Source: Enchytraeus crypticus (taxonomy: Eukaryota > Annelida > Clitellata > Enchytraeida > Enchytraeidae). From it: a DNA stretch of 64,000 bases. The first letter of the stretch is position 1; each line of letters begins with the position of its first letter. Shown here piece by piece: positions 21,215-53,631 of this stretch. The notes under the pieces were generated by a model that saw nothing but the letters and a program-made list of their open reading frames with translations, did not search any database and was not told where the DNA came from. A program made the position numbers and the translations under genes. The stretch lies in the NCBI GenBank assembly GCA_905160935.1, contig CAJHZI010000463.1:1844001-1908000 (forward strand). The letters are read 5' to 3'.

Positions 21215-21340
21215 TGATAGAGCAGCAGTTGTCATGATGGAGAAGTAGTTGTCATAATGAAGCAGTAGTTGTCATGATGAAGCAGTAGTTGTCATGATGA
21301 AGCAGTAGTTGTCATGATAGAGCAGTAGTAGTTATGATGA
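21215..21340. repeat. Minisatellite, ~20-bp unit (agcagtagttgtcatgatga)
   Basis: About six imperfect units, followed by a looser 'gatgtgatag' repeat at 21450-21530. Confidence 0.9.
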
Positions 21341-21849
21341 AGTGGTAGAAAATTTGTCGTGATAAAGAGGTAGACTCTAAAGATGATGTTCAGTTAATTA
21401 CGATATGGCACGGGTTGCAGTTTTCGTTACTCTGGTAGTATGATATTGATGTGAATCGGTGATGTGATAGGATTATTTGATAGTGATGTGATAGAGTGAT
21501 GTGGTAGGTTGATGTGATCGTGATATGATTATTTTCTTCACTGAAAGTAACGAATAGCTCACTAGACATGTTCAGTGCTTAACAATCTTTAGAATTACGG
21601 TATTAAAAATCGTTATAGAAGTATTCGATAACTATGTACTTTATCCATCTTTCTCTCTGCACTCTATTATCCCTCTCTCGTAAACGCACTTGTTTTAAGA
21701 CACAACTGAGCATGAACAGAACAGTACGATGGGAAACCATGTCAAAAGCCTTAGCTGTAGGGTTCATTAATATGTGGGCATAACATTTTAAGAAGAATCT
21801 TCAAAACCATTTAAGAAGGATTTACTCTTTAATCAATTGAGTGCTCTTG

Positions 21850-22050
21850 CCAACCTTGTAAATATGCACGTGTCGTAAAAGGCGACATAAAAACTAGATC
21901 CAAACCATCGTCAGAAAGTGCATTCGGTTGGTGAGCGCCCAGGCTCCAGAAATTGCTACAAAAACCTAAACGAATGGATTGAAAGTCTATTCGTATCTCG
22001 ACTCTGGTTAAACTGGGGTTTAGGGGAAGATGATGATAATTATATATTTA
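21850..22050 (+). repeat. SINE D copy
   Basis: Contains 'gtcgtaaaaggcgac', 'gcattcggttggtgagcgcc', 'aggctccagaaattgctac', then a tail 'gtctattcgtatc...ggttaaact' and 'gggaagatgatgat'. The tail matches the LINE-Y 3' end. A second copy is at 30180-30362. Confidence 0.75.
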
Positions 22051-22194
22051 CTATTAATAAAATTGTTATTGATTTTGCAGTCAGTTTTAGTCGTAAAGTG
22101 GAGAAACATTTATCTTAATTATCGCCGCCATTGATCTCGCAAGAGATCTGGGGTTTCAAGGCACAATAAGAAAACCACTATTTTTTATGTTGTT

Positions 22195-22410
22195 TATAAT
22201 TTGTTTGTAATTTTTTATTTTATTTTGTATTTATTTTTTCATTTATGTATTTGTATTTATGTATTTGTATTTATGTATGTTTTGTGTTTATGTATTTGTT
22301 ATTTTTTTATGTGTTTATGTATGTGTTTATGTATTTGTGTTTATGTGTATATGTATATGTATATGTGTTCATGTATTTGTTATTTATTTTGTAATTTTTT
22401 ATGTCTTATA
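22195..22410. repeat. Simple repeat, TTTATGTATTTGTG-type
   Basis: T-rich irregular satellite of 'tttatgtatttgt' and 'tatatg' units. The open frame through it is low complexity. Confidence 0.9.
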
Positions 22411-22759
22411 TATTGAGCTTAAAATAATAGCTGACTGATATGCGATGCAGTGCACACGTCTAGCTTGCGATTCTTCCTCACTTGTAAAGTTCTTTGTATC
22501 TCTCTGTCCATTGCCGCCTGTATATTGTACTTATTAGTTAATATCTGCTAGCACTAGGTTCTGGATGTGTCAAAAACTTGAATATTAGCATTTTGTTATA
22601 CGAAGGAATCTTAAGTTTACCAATCCCATTCTATTTTTGTAGGTGTTGGGAAATATACTTTTGTTACGAATTTTAATACACTTTCGCTTTTCAAAGTTTT
22701 TGTGGATATGTGTAATAAGTATGGATATGGGACAGAATGGAAGGAAGGATAGAATGGAA

Positions 22760-23085
22760 GGAAGGATAGAATTGAAAATGAATTTGCGAGGATGAATTTG
22801 AGTGTTTATGGGATTAAAGATAGATTGGCTCAGTCGAGTTTGAGATGGTATGGACAGATTGTGAGAAAGACAGATGAGGATGTAGTGAAGAGAGTTTGGA
22901 GGGAAGAGCTGTAAGTTAAGTTAGAGAGAGGTAGACCACAACTGACGTTTGATTTGGTCATTATTAAGGACCTGACAAATAGGGGATTGACTGATGATAT
23001 GGTGTGGGACAGAGAAGATCGGAGAAGGTCTATTCGTATCCCAACCCTAGTTAAACTATGATTAAAGGGAAGATGATGATGATAA
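22760..23085 (+). mobile_element. LINE-Y 3' end fragment
   Basis: Plus strand encodes GIKDRLAQSSLRWYGQIVR, then DEDVVKRVWREEL, GRPQLTFDLVI and [16 protein letters not shown] with one in-frame stop, ending in 'gggaagatgatgatgat'. Same family as 8285-8710. 5'-truncated. Confidence 0.85.
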
Positions 23086-23754
23086 TGATGTGTAATAATT
23101 ATGATATTGCTGAATATAGAAATTGTTCTGTGGCTATCGCTACATCATGTGACAACGATTTGTTGCCTGCTTTATAGTACTGCTTGTACATGAATATACA
23201 TTATCTAGTACTAGTAGATCTACATCTCTTAATCTACACGTATGTTTATGAAGACATTGATGCTCTAAATTGTATTCTATGCAACTAGATGTATTAGATA
23301 GTAGGATATGCACTGTAGCGCTTTTCTCTTCGCATTATGCCCACAGTGTCATTGTAAATGTTTTAAATAGACTACACATTCTTTGCTATTCAACTTCGAT
23401 GATGTTTTACAAGAAGCCAGGACACATCAACAGCATGTAGCGTGTCGAATATCCGTTAGTGAAAATTCCAAATAAAATAATTTGAGAATAACTTGTTTAT
23501 GTGCCTTTTTAATAAGTTTAGATAGTTTTTGCATTTGGTAGGAAAAATATTTGAGAAAAATTTTAACTATTATTTAATTATTTTAAAAGATAGTGAAAGA
23601 AATACACCTGAAAGCAATGGGAAGCCGACTCAGAAACTATGCCGTGCTCTGATAAAATGATGTCTTGTATATGTTATGGTTTATATTAGCTTTAGCAATG
23701 TATAAATAGTGTACTATCACTATGAGTGATTAGCATTTAGAAGACTTCATACAT

Positions 23755-23885
23755 CATTCTCTCTCTCTCTCTCTCTCTCTCTTAGTGCACTGCCTATTGA
23801 CAGGTCCATGGTATATGACGCCTCCACTCTTCTCCGTCTTCCGCTTTTCTCTTCATATCCACATATGAGTGGATCTTTGTTGCCA
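23755..23885 (-). repeat. SINE C / LINE-X tail fragment with (CT)n
   Basis: A (CT)n tract at about 23758-23783 followed by the reversed tail 'cttagtgcactgcctattga...catggtatatgac...gagtggatct'. Only the 3' ~115 bp of the element. Confidence 0.85.
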
Positions 23886-24743
23886 TACATTTATTTTTTA
23901 CAGGTAAGGTATATTTATGTTTATTGGAAGCAATGGAGAAAGTCGACAGATATCGTATTTTCTTAGGTTTAGTTTACTATACAGTGTCTAAAGCTTGAGC
24001 ATTTGTTACGAGCTGTACTGGTTGACCTATAAATTAGGCTACATTTTGCTCGGTAATGATCGTAATAGCGAAATATTGATCGTAAAAGCGAATATAGAGT
24101 AATAGGAATATATACTCTGAATCTGGCATTTGTCAGATCTCTACAAGAGAGGCCTAATTTGTGCGCAAGTCCTTTCAACAGAACCGTATAATAGGTATAA
24201 TGCAGATATTAGATACGCTTATATAGAAAATTATATCTACAAAAATTATTTAATTTTCAGTGAAATTGGAATCAGACATGAAATAATACGTCAATAATGA
24301 TGAGAAAATAATTCTATAGACTATCTGCAATTGTAAAGAAATTAAAATAAATGTTGAGGTGTCTGTTTCCTTTGTGCTGCGATTGACGTTGCTTGCCCAC
24401 ATTTTGAGTATCTACCTCAATTATCCTATACAATTTACAGAGCAAGAAAAAATACTCGCTATGTTAATTCTTATTAATTCGTTGAGCAATGTAAGAGAGT
24501 CAAATTAAGGCACGATAACGTCCTGTAAGTGGTCGATGGATAGATCATATTCCAGATTGTTCTGCAGTATTATTCCTGCTTTCAAAGAAAGCTAAATGAT
24601 GTCAAACTACCAGTAGAACAACTGCTAAGTAGTAAAAAGCTCTATTCTGATGGTTGCGACAGTGTTCAGTCCAACGATATACCAAGAAAGCTGCCAACAT
24701 TAGTGCAGACTACAATAGTGCCGCTGCCGCTGCGCTGACCTTC

Positions 24744-44129
<19,386 letters not shown>

Positions 44130-44779
44130 TGTTCTACAATCTTACATCTTGATTCTAATTGTTTATTACAGTTTTCTTTCTGCAAAATATTCGACAGACT
44201 ATAAATATAACCATCATTTGAATTTTCTGAATATTGTTTTAATAGGCAAGAGCTTCCAGGTGAAAGTCAAGTCTTCGTGTTACATTCGTTAAGTTTTACA
44301 AAGCTCAATGCTCAACTCGTAAATTCATTACAATATACATGTAGTATCCAAGCTCTCTGAAGCGCAAAGTTTAACTCCATAATTAGTCTAATACTGTTTC
44401 AACTTTGTGTAAGGTTAGCTCCATATAACTAAGAGAATTTAAGCTTTCATAACTTCCATGGTTACTATATAAATCTCTTCGATCTCTCTCTCACTTTCTC
44501 TTCTCTCCCTCTCTCTCTCGCTAGTATCTCTTCACGCGGGAGCTCCAAGATAAATATTTCTGCGCAGTTTGCCTTAAGCTTAGTATGGGTAAGTCTACTC
44601 CGTTACCACACAAATTATTCCCATCACAAAAATTACGCTAAACCTTTACCAAAGCTTTACTATAGCCCTCAGCTGGAGTATATATAGCATTAGAGTTTCG
44701 TCTTACAGTCGCTTCTTACAACATATGCAGCTGCTATATTCTGTAGTGGCCACACAACAGGTGTGAATGTATACACTAT

Positions 44780-44912
44780 AAAAAAGCTAAGGTTAACGTC
44801 AGTTTCGTCACTCGAAAGCGATGTTAGTGACGGGCGCGCCCAGAATTTGAATCCCGCAAATACTGATCCGCGGTCGAGTATCTTACCGACTTCGACACTG
44901 GCTCCAGCCAGT
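44780..44912 (-). repeat. SINE B copy
   Basis: Minus orientation, near complete: 'agctaaggttaacgtcag', a diverged box B (gaatttgaatc), 'cactggctccagccag'. Confidence 0.9.
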
Positions 44913-45904
44913 GATATACTGTGTCTGTCTTAATTATCGTATCTGCCTCAAGCCCTGCCATGCCAAACTATAACATTTATTTATTACTATTAAATTATTG
45001 TTATTATTAAATTTGTTTATTACTATTGAATTCTATTGTATAATTTAGCGTCTGTTAACGCACGATGACTTGATCAGAGATTGAGAAATTCCTTACTCAC
45101 AATAAATCTGATTAATTATCATCCAAAATTTTAATCGGACCTTGCTTTAACAGTATCGAAGCGCATTTACGCTCCAACTAAAAGGAAAAGGAGCCTGCGC
45201 TTAAATAGAATATAGAGCGGCTTGATTGGTTGCTATCTGTAGTAATATTTCGGTTAATTAAATGCAGCTAAAGTTAGCAATGACTAAGATCAACTAACAA
45301 TATACTAGAAGATTACACTTATAGCATCAATTAAATTCTCTTTTATTCGAAAAACTTCTTAAACTTCAAAATATATCAAATAAATCATCTGTTTAATAAC
45401 GTGTAAAATTAACTTTACTAGTAATACGTTTATATTAATTATAAATCTACGATGTTAATGTAGTACAACTAACGCTGTGTATAAAGGTGCTCATACATAT
45501 TCCGTTCTGTAAGCCAGCCAGTAAACAAATACCGTCACACACCTCAACAACAGGTCAGATGCTATGCTATGCAAGCCTGCGCGCTTGATTGGTTAGACAA
45601 GTCTTGACATGTTTCGCGGAACTATTTGCAGGTTATTTGTTTGAATAGTTTCCCTTTTTGCTGCTCTAACTACGTCTGTTGCTTAGATGATAACTACAAG
45701 AATAAAAATGAATAATCCTTCATTTAAATCTGAGCTAACTAGAATTGAGACGCACGCGAAAGCAACACTTGCGACAGCACAGCTGTGATTTAACCAGACG
45801 CGCTACTGACTGCTGTGTATCAGTACAGAGTGATAGTGGATCTGTGCAAATAGCCATCTGTCACTTAGGTGCATTATTCGGATCAATCTAAATTAAAAGT
45901 TAAC

Positions 45905-46105
45905 ACGCATTATAGTGATCTGATCAACTACGTTGATATCTATCATTTTTAACACCACATATTTAAAACGTTAGGAAATTTAGACAATTTTCCGTATAAC
46001 TAGTCCTATGAATGTCAGATCAGCGCGGCTGGGATTCGAACCCACTAGGGTTCAATTCACCGCTGGGTATGTCATTTAAAACTTCATTACGTTACCCCTA
46101 CGCTA
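45905..46105 (-). repeat. SINE A copy
   Basis: Minus orientation: 'cgcattatagtgatctgatc', 'gggattcgaaccc', 'catttaaaacttcattacg', 'ctacgctatt'. A small deletion removes the 'ccgagattttactc' segment. Confidence 0.88.
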
Positions 46106-47361
46106 TTAACTTATTCTGTTATAAACTTATTATTATCTACATTACTTTCTACATGTGACTCCCTGTATTACAATGACTGATTTGAATCTGATTAACGAAT
46201 AGTAATAATTAGGTCATATGAATTGGATATTAATCATTTAGTTCTCACACTTAACAAACTATTTCCGAACTCAGCAAAATTTATTTGTAGCAAGGATCCA
46301 TCGTAATTAATTAAAAGACATGTAACTCTAAAGATAACAAACATAATATAGCTTATAACATAACAGCAATTAGGGTACTACTGTTGTTAACGAAAACATA
46401 GAAGACTATTGTGACAAATCCAAGTCGGTGTCAAAAAGAACGACCATGACGGTGTAAATTCCAAAATCTATGAAATATATTCAAAGATAAAGGGAATTAA
46501 ACATAAATTTTACGTGCTGTTTGCAACTAATGAACACTGGATGAAAAATAGATGGAAAATATTTAGGCCTAGGTCTTCAACTGCCTATGGAGCTGCTAGT
46601 TGGAAAGGCCGGTGTGATTCAAATGATCGACTTTAAAAGACTGAATAGAATTCCATATCTGGGGTACAGCATGCTTGAAAAAACGATTAGATATGAAAAC
46701 TGATAGACCACTACAAGATTAATTATTGTAAAATTTCAACTGTAACGAAAGATAGCATCACTTTAAGCTATTCGTGAAGAAGGAAAGGATGATCTGGAGA
46801 ACATAATGGGTGCTCAGAGTGGAAGGAAGATAATTTCAGATATGTGGGACGGCATGCTGGAAGGAGTGCTTATAGACAGGTTATTACGAGAGCTAGGACT
46901 GATTGGTCTCTGTAGTTTTACTTTATACTTTTAAACTTTTGTAATAATATATAATTACATATAACTATATAAGAAATCTGGTTTATGTACTTTGAAGCCA
47001 TTCTAGTACTACTTTTTATTCAGTTTGTGATATATTTAAAGTGATTTGAGGAATTAAAATTTTATTCAATATTCATGGCTGGCTCTCTGAGAGCGGAAAT
47101 ATTTATCTTCTGCTGCACAAGTAGTGGCTTCAATTTATAGCACTTAACATGTAATCTCGAATTATATTTACTATTAAAAATTAATGTAAATTGCTCTGAA
47201 CTGTACCATGAACAAGATGTGTATTATTTCAAATCGCTAGTTGTGCATTAAGAGATATTTTAATAAATTGTATATTGTAAACTGATATATAATTTGTAAT
47301 TTAATCTTAAAGTAAGGTGGGAATAAAAGATGATTTGACGTTTCACTGTAATATAGCGTAA

Positions 47362-47900
47362 TGTTTATTGTTCTTTTTGCATTGAGATTTGCATTCATTT
47401 CAGCGTATGTTCATTAGAATTTGTTTTGCGTTAGAGTTGCAAGGTTATGAAACGAGAATATTAAATTAAGTAATGAGGAAATGCAAATTAACACATTATA
47501 TAAAGCAATAATACAAAATATATGCATAAGAGACATGTGTTACATATTTTATGTCTCACCCATATGTTTAGAATTAATTTTATTTGCACTCATGCTTGTA
47601 TTTAGATGTTTATTGTTCTTTTTGCATTGAGATTTGCATTCATTTCAGCGTATGTTCATTAGAATTTGTTTTGCGTTAGAGTTGCAAGGTTATGAAACGA
47701 GAATATTCATTAAGTAATGAGGAAATGCAAATTAACATATAATTAGAAGTTTAACCCTCATATATTGAGATATGATTTTTGATTATTGATGTATTCATTT
47801 AAAGACTGATTCTAAGCTAGATATGGTATGACATTCAGTAAAAACTAGCACATTATATAAAGCAATAATACAAAATATATGCATAAGAGACATGCATACA
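47362..47900. repeat. Direct duplication with an internal gap
   Basis: 47362-47490 recurs at 47608-47735 (offset 246), while 47494-47533 recurs at 47852-47891 (offset about 358). The second copy therefore has about 110 bp inserted, or the first copy lost it. Sequence identity is high, implying a fairly recent event. Confidence 0.85.
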
Positions 47901-48214
47901 TAGCAAACCTCGTGGAGTTGGGTGGAGAAATGCTTATGAAGGAATTGATTCTGATTGGCTGTTGAGCATGGCCTCGATCAATGCTATATTACCAGAGGAC
48001 AGGCCATATAATTTTAGTTCACTCCTGAACTCTGGCTTATACGGAATTACTAGCTGAACTTGTCTAAATATAATTCTTAATGAATTATTGCGACAAACAC
48101 ATAAACTAGTAGATTTCATATAAGCTTCCGAATTTCTGACTGCATTCGTAGGAAGTACTGCTACTATGCACCTCCTACCGGTCGGTGATAGTTAGCACAA
48201 AAATACGAAATCTA

Positions 48215-49015
48215 TATTAGAACGATTGGCCCTCACGGGATTGCAGATATTGTGTGGAATTGTCGTCTAACCCTCTATAGGTCGGTTAATCACGACACCA
48301 TTTCAATAGCTCAATTCATTGAACGTATAAATCCTTGATTGTACAAGAAACGCAATTACTAGAGTTGAATCTAGATAAAGCGTTTCCTTGTCAATTCAGG
48401 TAGAAATAGCTGCATTACAACACTTAGTGTTGGCAGTGAAGATAGAAGAAGGAAGTGAAGACAGAAGAAAGAAATAAAGATAGAAGAAAGAAGTGAAGAT
48501 AGAAGAAAGAAGTGAAGATAGAAGATTGAAGAGGAAGACAGAATCAGGAAATAGCGAATTTCTACGAAGAACACTAATTTTCTAGTGCCTAATCTAGATA
48601 AGTGTTTCTTTCATAGAATTCAGCTAAACGACTACAATCCTGAATTCTACGGAAAGCGCGATTTACTAGTGTCTGAGTCTAGTTAAGCGTCTTTGCGTTA
48701 GATTCAGCTAACCGACTGTGAAATAACACCTCTTGTGTTAACAGTCAGAAGAAATAGAGAAAAGAAGACAGAAGAGAATAATACTAAAGTTCTACGAAGA
48801 ACGCTAATTTTCTACTTGTCCACTCCAGATAAGCGTTATCCTTCTAGAATTCAGTCAGGCGATTGCAGGTCCTAAAATCTATGAAAAGCGCAATTTACTA
48901 GTTGCCTATTCTAGTTACGCGTCTTTTTTACAGATTCAGCTAAACGACTGTAAAATAACACCTCACGTGTTAACAGTCATGATAAAGAAGAAAAGAGGGA
49001 AAGTATCAAATCATA
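48215..49015 (+). repeat. Tandem ~235-bp units upstream of LINE-Z
   Basis: Three related units (about 48215-48560, 48561-48790, 48791-49010) share 'ctagataagcgtt'-like, 'attcagctaaacgact' and 'aacacctc...gtgttaacagtca' blocks. The first holds an extra 'gatagaagaaagaagtgaa' repeat. Such tandem 5' units resemble promoter monomers seen in front of some LINEs. Confidence 0.7.
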
Positions 49016-49365
49016 TAAGTGAGGAGTGCCTTGAAGCCAATAACTCGTTTCCCAATTTCTATCTCGTATTTTAATTGCAAATACAGACATTTAGCTAACT
49101 GATTATAAGTAGACTGACTTTATATTTATCGCCTATTTTTAGCATTTATTAATTGTTTCTTAGTATTCGTTTAATATTCTATTCTATCTTTATGTTTAAT
49201 GTTTTAACGCGCTGTATTGCTATCGTGTTTCTTTGTTAATAATAAATCGTTTACAATAATAAATAACTAGTTTTTGTGTCAATATTCTAATTTAGTTAGA
49301 ATTTAGAGAGATAATTACAAATAATACACAAATACTATAAATTATCGTATATTGAACGAATAAGC

Positions 49366-49560
49366 ATGAGTTCTGTTCATAGCAGCTCCAGTCTCATTGA
49401 TTTAACCTCTAACTGGCTATATAAGCAAGAGATCCTTGCATCCTCAAGATTAATACCGCCAAAGCATGAAGAGTTGGAAAAATCGAACCCACGACTCCAT
49501 TTCCAAACTCTTACAACGGAGAGAGGGTTGGAGAACTCAACATTTACTAATTATATATGA
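49366..49560 (+). other. Short open frame, possible LINE-Z ORF1 remnant
   Basis: A 64-codon frame beginning MSSVHSSSSLIDL with no recognised domain. It sits between the tandem 5' units and the LINE-Z endonuclease, and is followed by a SINE C insertion. It may be a relic of ORF1 or chance. Confidence 0.3.
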
Positions 49561-49595
49561 TTATTAATTATATATAATTCTATATTATTATCGTT

Positions 49596-49780
49596 GAGTA
49601 AACAGGATTATTTTCTCAGGAAATGACGCCTCTGCCCAGTAAACGTTAGTCGACGCTGAGGAAGCTGTAGGGGGCCCACCTCCTCATAAACAGAATTCCC
49701 AAGAATAATATGGTATATCAAAAGGTAAGTTATAGATAATTCAATGATCCACTCGTACGTATGTGGGCATAACTTAACAT
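49596..49780 (+). repeat. SINE C copy inserted in LINE-Z
   Basis: Plus orientation: 'aaacaggattattttctcag', 'gacgcctctgcccagtaa', 'gtggtatatcaaaagg'-like; it breaks off after 'cgtatgtgggcataac', losing the final tail. Confidence 0.85.
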
Positions 49781-49997
49781 AACGACACATTGGGTCAGGA
49801 AGCACAGATGCTTGTTTAAGGCCTATAGAATTCCTCCATCCTCTCCGTGGTTATTAGTATTCGTTGCCTTGTTGATGGCGCATCAATTGCAGCCGGCGCA
49901 GATTTAAGAATTAACTTAACACCCAAACTAGCACCTCAACCTCTCAAGCAACTACCACTTCTGCTCCAGTGTCATCTGTAGTCCTAATAAATTAAAA

Positions 49998-52900
49998 ATG
50001 GCTCATCTTAATATTAACTCGGATCTTTCTGAGTATAATAATGCCTACTCAAATTCTTTACTTGATAATGATCTAATTATTAATTCTAAAATTGGTTATT
50101 ATAACTATACAGAATCTTATAAATATCTCAAATCCACATCTAACATATCTATATTGTCTGTGTTTCATGTCAATATACGAAGTCTTAACGCTAACTATAG
50201 CTACTATGTTCCTATAATAATAAATTTGATATTATAGCTTTGTGGGAACTATGGTCAACTAATATCAATTATTTTGATTCTATGTTCGAGGATTATCATT
50301 TCATTCATAGTACTCCAAAATCTGGCAAAGTTGGTGGTGTTGGTTTTTAAATTAAGAAACATTTATGTTACAATGTTATTCATTCTTCTGCGGAATTTCA
50401 TTCCAATTTTTTTGGTCCTCTTGCAGAACATCTGGTTATTAATATTTCAGTTAATAATCATATCTTTCGCTTTTACCTATTTTATCGCCATCCATCTACG
50501 TGTATTTCAAAATTTAATATCTTATTAGCTAAATTTATGAATATTATCAAACCTTTTAAAAAGAAGTCTAATACTTGGTGACATAAACGTTAATCTTAAC
50601 AATTATAACTCTAATATGCATGTTAATGATTATGTTAATCTGCTTGATAACTTAAATTTCAATTGTTATTCAATATTACCTACTCACTGTGGTAAAAATT
50701 TTGCAACAGTGATTGACCATGTTTTATCTGATTTTGGAATAACCAGTGATGGTCAAAGTTTAATTAAATCTTTAACTATTGTCAGTGACAGATCTGACCA
50801 CTACGCTAATCTGATTATAATTACTTCCAAAGAAAAGTTACTCACTTATGCCGATCGGCCACTTAGAAGGATTTTAAACGCGAAAAACATTGAATCTTTT
50901 CAGAATAATTTATCTAAGATTAGTTGGTCTCAAATTTTGCTAATGAATGATTTAGATGGGATGTTAGACTTCTTAATTAACACCATTGAGGAGCTTTCAA
51001 ACGCTAATATGCCTCTAATACGCTATTCAAGGAAGAAATTTAAAGATAAAAGTTGGATAAATTATGAACTAAAGAAAAAAATTAATCATAAGAATTCTTT
51101 ATTTTTTAAAGCTAAGCAATCAAGTAAAGAAGAGGATATGAAACTCTATAAAGCCTATAAGAAAGATCTTGATAGAATCATCAAAAATACCCAAATTGAA
51201 TGCTATAAAAATCTTCTTGACTCGCGAAAAAATTCTATCAAGAATATCTGGAAAACTCTTAATAATATTTGCAGCTTTAAGAAAAAGCGTTGTAACTCTC
51301 AAATTGGTTATGTGATAAAAGTCACTAAAAAAATATACAATCAAAGGGAAATAGCTGAAATTTTTAATGAGTATTTTTCTGAAATTGGGCCAAAATTAGC
51401 GTCTAAATTTAACTCCATAACTCAACTAATATTAATTTTAAGCAATATTTGCCACCATCTTGTCAAAATTCATTCTTTCTTAAACCTGTCACCACCAATG
51501 AAGTCTTCAATACCATCCTGGCGCTTAAAAAAACTAATTCGACAGGTCCTGATGGCTTATCTAATAAAATTCTACAACTATCCTCAGACTTTATTGCTGA
51601 ACCATTAACACACACAATTAATCGAACTTTTATTACTGGTGTGTTCCCTAATAGATTTAAGACAGCCAAAGTTATCCCAGTTTTTAAATCAGGAAAGAGT
51701 GACGATGTACAAAATTTTAGACCTATTTCTTTGCTAGACAACCTCAGTAAAATTTTTGAAAGACTAGTATATAACAGAATTATTGAATTTTTTGAACGGC
51801 ATAATACACTTTCTGAAAATCAATTTGGTTTCAGAAAAGGGCACTCTACAGTAGACGCAATTTTCAGTAGTTTAAATATGATACGTTCTCAGAAAGGCAA
51901 TAAAAATCATACACTGGGACTCTTTCTAGACCTCAGCAAAGCATTTGACACGGTCGATCATGACATCCTCCTAAATAAATTAGAAAATTATGGTATAAGA
52001 GGTTTACCACTCAGTTGGCTAACCTCGTATCTTACAAATAGACAGCAATATTCAGTCATAGGCGACTCAGTTTCTTCCACTAAACCAATCTCAGTTGGAG
52101 TTCCACAAGGCTCTATATTAGGGCCTTTGCTTTTCCTAATATATGTCAATGATATCCATCATACGTGCCCGGACCTTTCATTCAAACTTTTTGCTGATGA
52201 TTCAAATGCCTTTATTAAAGGAAATAACTTGTTAGATTTGTTTGCATGTGCCAATTCGGCAAGTAAAAAAATTTGTAACTGATTCCAAAGTAATCGTTTA
52301 ACTATTAATACAGCTAAATCAGCATATATTGTTTTCTTTCCGTCTACCAATGACGAAGCGTATATACGTGATAACAATCTTACATTATTTATGGACCATA
52401 ATCAATTGCAAGAGTTAATTGTATTAAATTCCTTGGTGTAGAAATTGACGAACATTTAAGTTTTAAAAATCATATCGAAAAAATTACAAAAACTGTTAAA
52501 AGTGCTAACGGATTACTCTTTAAACGAAGAGAATTTATACCAATGTCCTGTCGCAGGAACTTGTATCTCTCTATGATATATTCTCGTGTAAGATATTGCA
52601 TTGAAATTTATGGTTATGCCACTTGGAATGTTTTACAACCACTACATATTGCTTGTAACGGAGTTCTGCGAACCTTGCAGGGAAGTCATCGTTACTGTAA
52701 TGTTAAAGATCGTTATGTTTCTTATGATATTTTGCCAGTTCATCTATTGCATAAATACTGTATGGCTAAGTTGATTCATAAATGTATTAGCAGTAATCTA
52801 CCTAAGTCTACAGTATTGGCTAATATATTTGATCTCAACCACTCTAACCATAATTATTCAACTAGACTCCAACTATCTGTTTAAAAAATCCAATGTGTCA

Positions 52901-53036
52901 TTCTATAAATCTTACGTTAATGAGGCGTGTACGGACTGGAATAAAATTCCACCAATATTACGCAACATCAAATTGCTATCAACCTTTTCTAGAGAATTTA
53001 AACAGTATTTATTAGAAAATTTGTCACAATAAGAAA
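49998..53036 (+). mobile_element. LINE-Z, CR1/Jockey-superfamily retrotransposon
   Basis: Endonuclease then reverse transcriptase, in decayed frames. Endonuclease traces: VFHVNIRSLNANYSYY, VGGVGF, IDHVLSD and SDHYANLI. RT: TGPDGLSNKIL, NFRPISLLDNLSKIFERLVY, ENQFGFRKGHSTVDAI, LFLDLSKAFDTVDHDILL, GVPQGSILGPLLFLIYVNDI and LFADDSN, with the catalytic FADD intact. The tail has KFLGVEIDEHLSF and ends TDWNKIPPILRNI near 53030. Frame changes occur near 50230, 51440, 52400 and 52860, and a Trp codon reads TGA at 52280. The copy is dead but fairly recent. It is intergenic, upstream of CCS. Confidence 0.92.
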
Positions 53037-53459
53037 AATTTTTTCTCATCCAACTTCTGCTTTGTTGTAATTTAAAATCTTCTATGATTGACACTTTCAC
53101 TCTTTTATTTTGATTAAAAGTTTGATTTAGACATGTGGGACGATTGTTAGCGGGGTGATTGATATGCGGGTGGTCAACTCGATAGGGTGTTATGCTCCCT
53201 CATTGATGGCCTGGTTTTTGCATGTATTAGTGTGCCTGTCTTTGCGTTTTCACTTTGTACCTTTATGTTATTCGAAATATGTTGACTTAACATAATTATT
53301 TCAAAAGAATTACCTAACAACACCCTGGGTTTTTCCTTCGAAGATGTCAACACGCGATCTTTCAATGTGGTCACCAACAAAGTACTACTCGAGGCCGATG
53401 TAGCTTAACTTCGATTATTTACGCGCAACTAAACCAAGTGCGCTAAATCCCGCCGTCAA

Positions 53460-53515
53460 ACATGAAGAGGAAAACAGAAGATGGAGATGAGTGGAGGCAT
53501 GGACCTGCCAGGACT
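53460..53515 (+). repeat. SINE C / LINE-X tail fragment
   Basis: 'aaacatgaagaggaaaacag', 'gatgagtggagg', 'atggacctgccagg': about 55 bp of the shared tail, 100 bases before the CCS start codon. Confidence 0.75.
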
Positions 53516-53613
53516 GGTGTTACAAGTCTTATTTTATGACTTCATCGCAAGTTACGTTGAACTTTTTCCCATCACCTTGGCAACAATGCCAATCAACCTT
53601 TAAGCTGATAAAC

Positions 53614-53631
53614 ATGGCGGCATCCATGAAG
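53614..53631 (+). CDS. CCS: CCS exon 1
   Basis: Six codons (MAASMK) ending at donor GTAAAT, phase 0. A very short coding exon; alternatively translation could start at the ATG that opens exon 2. Confidence 0.75.

Larger units (their letters stand above)
19974..24743. other. Intergenic region between two convergent genes
   Basis: Holds the 3'UTRs of NCKIPSD (+) and the receptor phosphatase (-), plus repeats listed separately. No confident poly(A) signal could be assigned and no further gene is recognised. Short open frames here do not resemble known families. Confidence 0.7.
44130..48200. other. Intergenic stretch upstream of the RPTP gene
   Basis: No gene is recognised. It holds SINE B (44780-44912), SINE A (45905-46105), a (CT)n tract near 44485-44520 and a nested duplication at 47.36-47.90 kb. 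The RPTP promoter and 5'UTR presumably lie just above 44130, but no element can be placed with confidence. Confidence 0.6.

Noticed and set aside
22201-22416. 71-codon frame of Cys/Tyr/Phe-rich residues
   Set aside because: Simple TTTATGTATTTG repeat.
44683-44690. TATATATA as a promoter for the RPTP gene
   Set aside because: Such strings are common in this AT-rich DNA, and no transcription start evidence ties it to the start codon 550 bases away.
46740-46920. Possible LINE tail (WDGMLEGVLIDRLLREL)
   Set aside because: Similarity is short and frame-broken; not enough to call an element.
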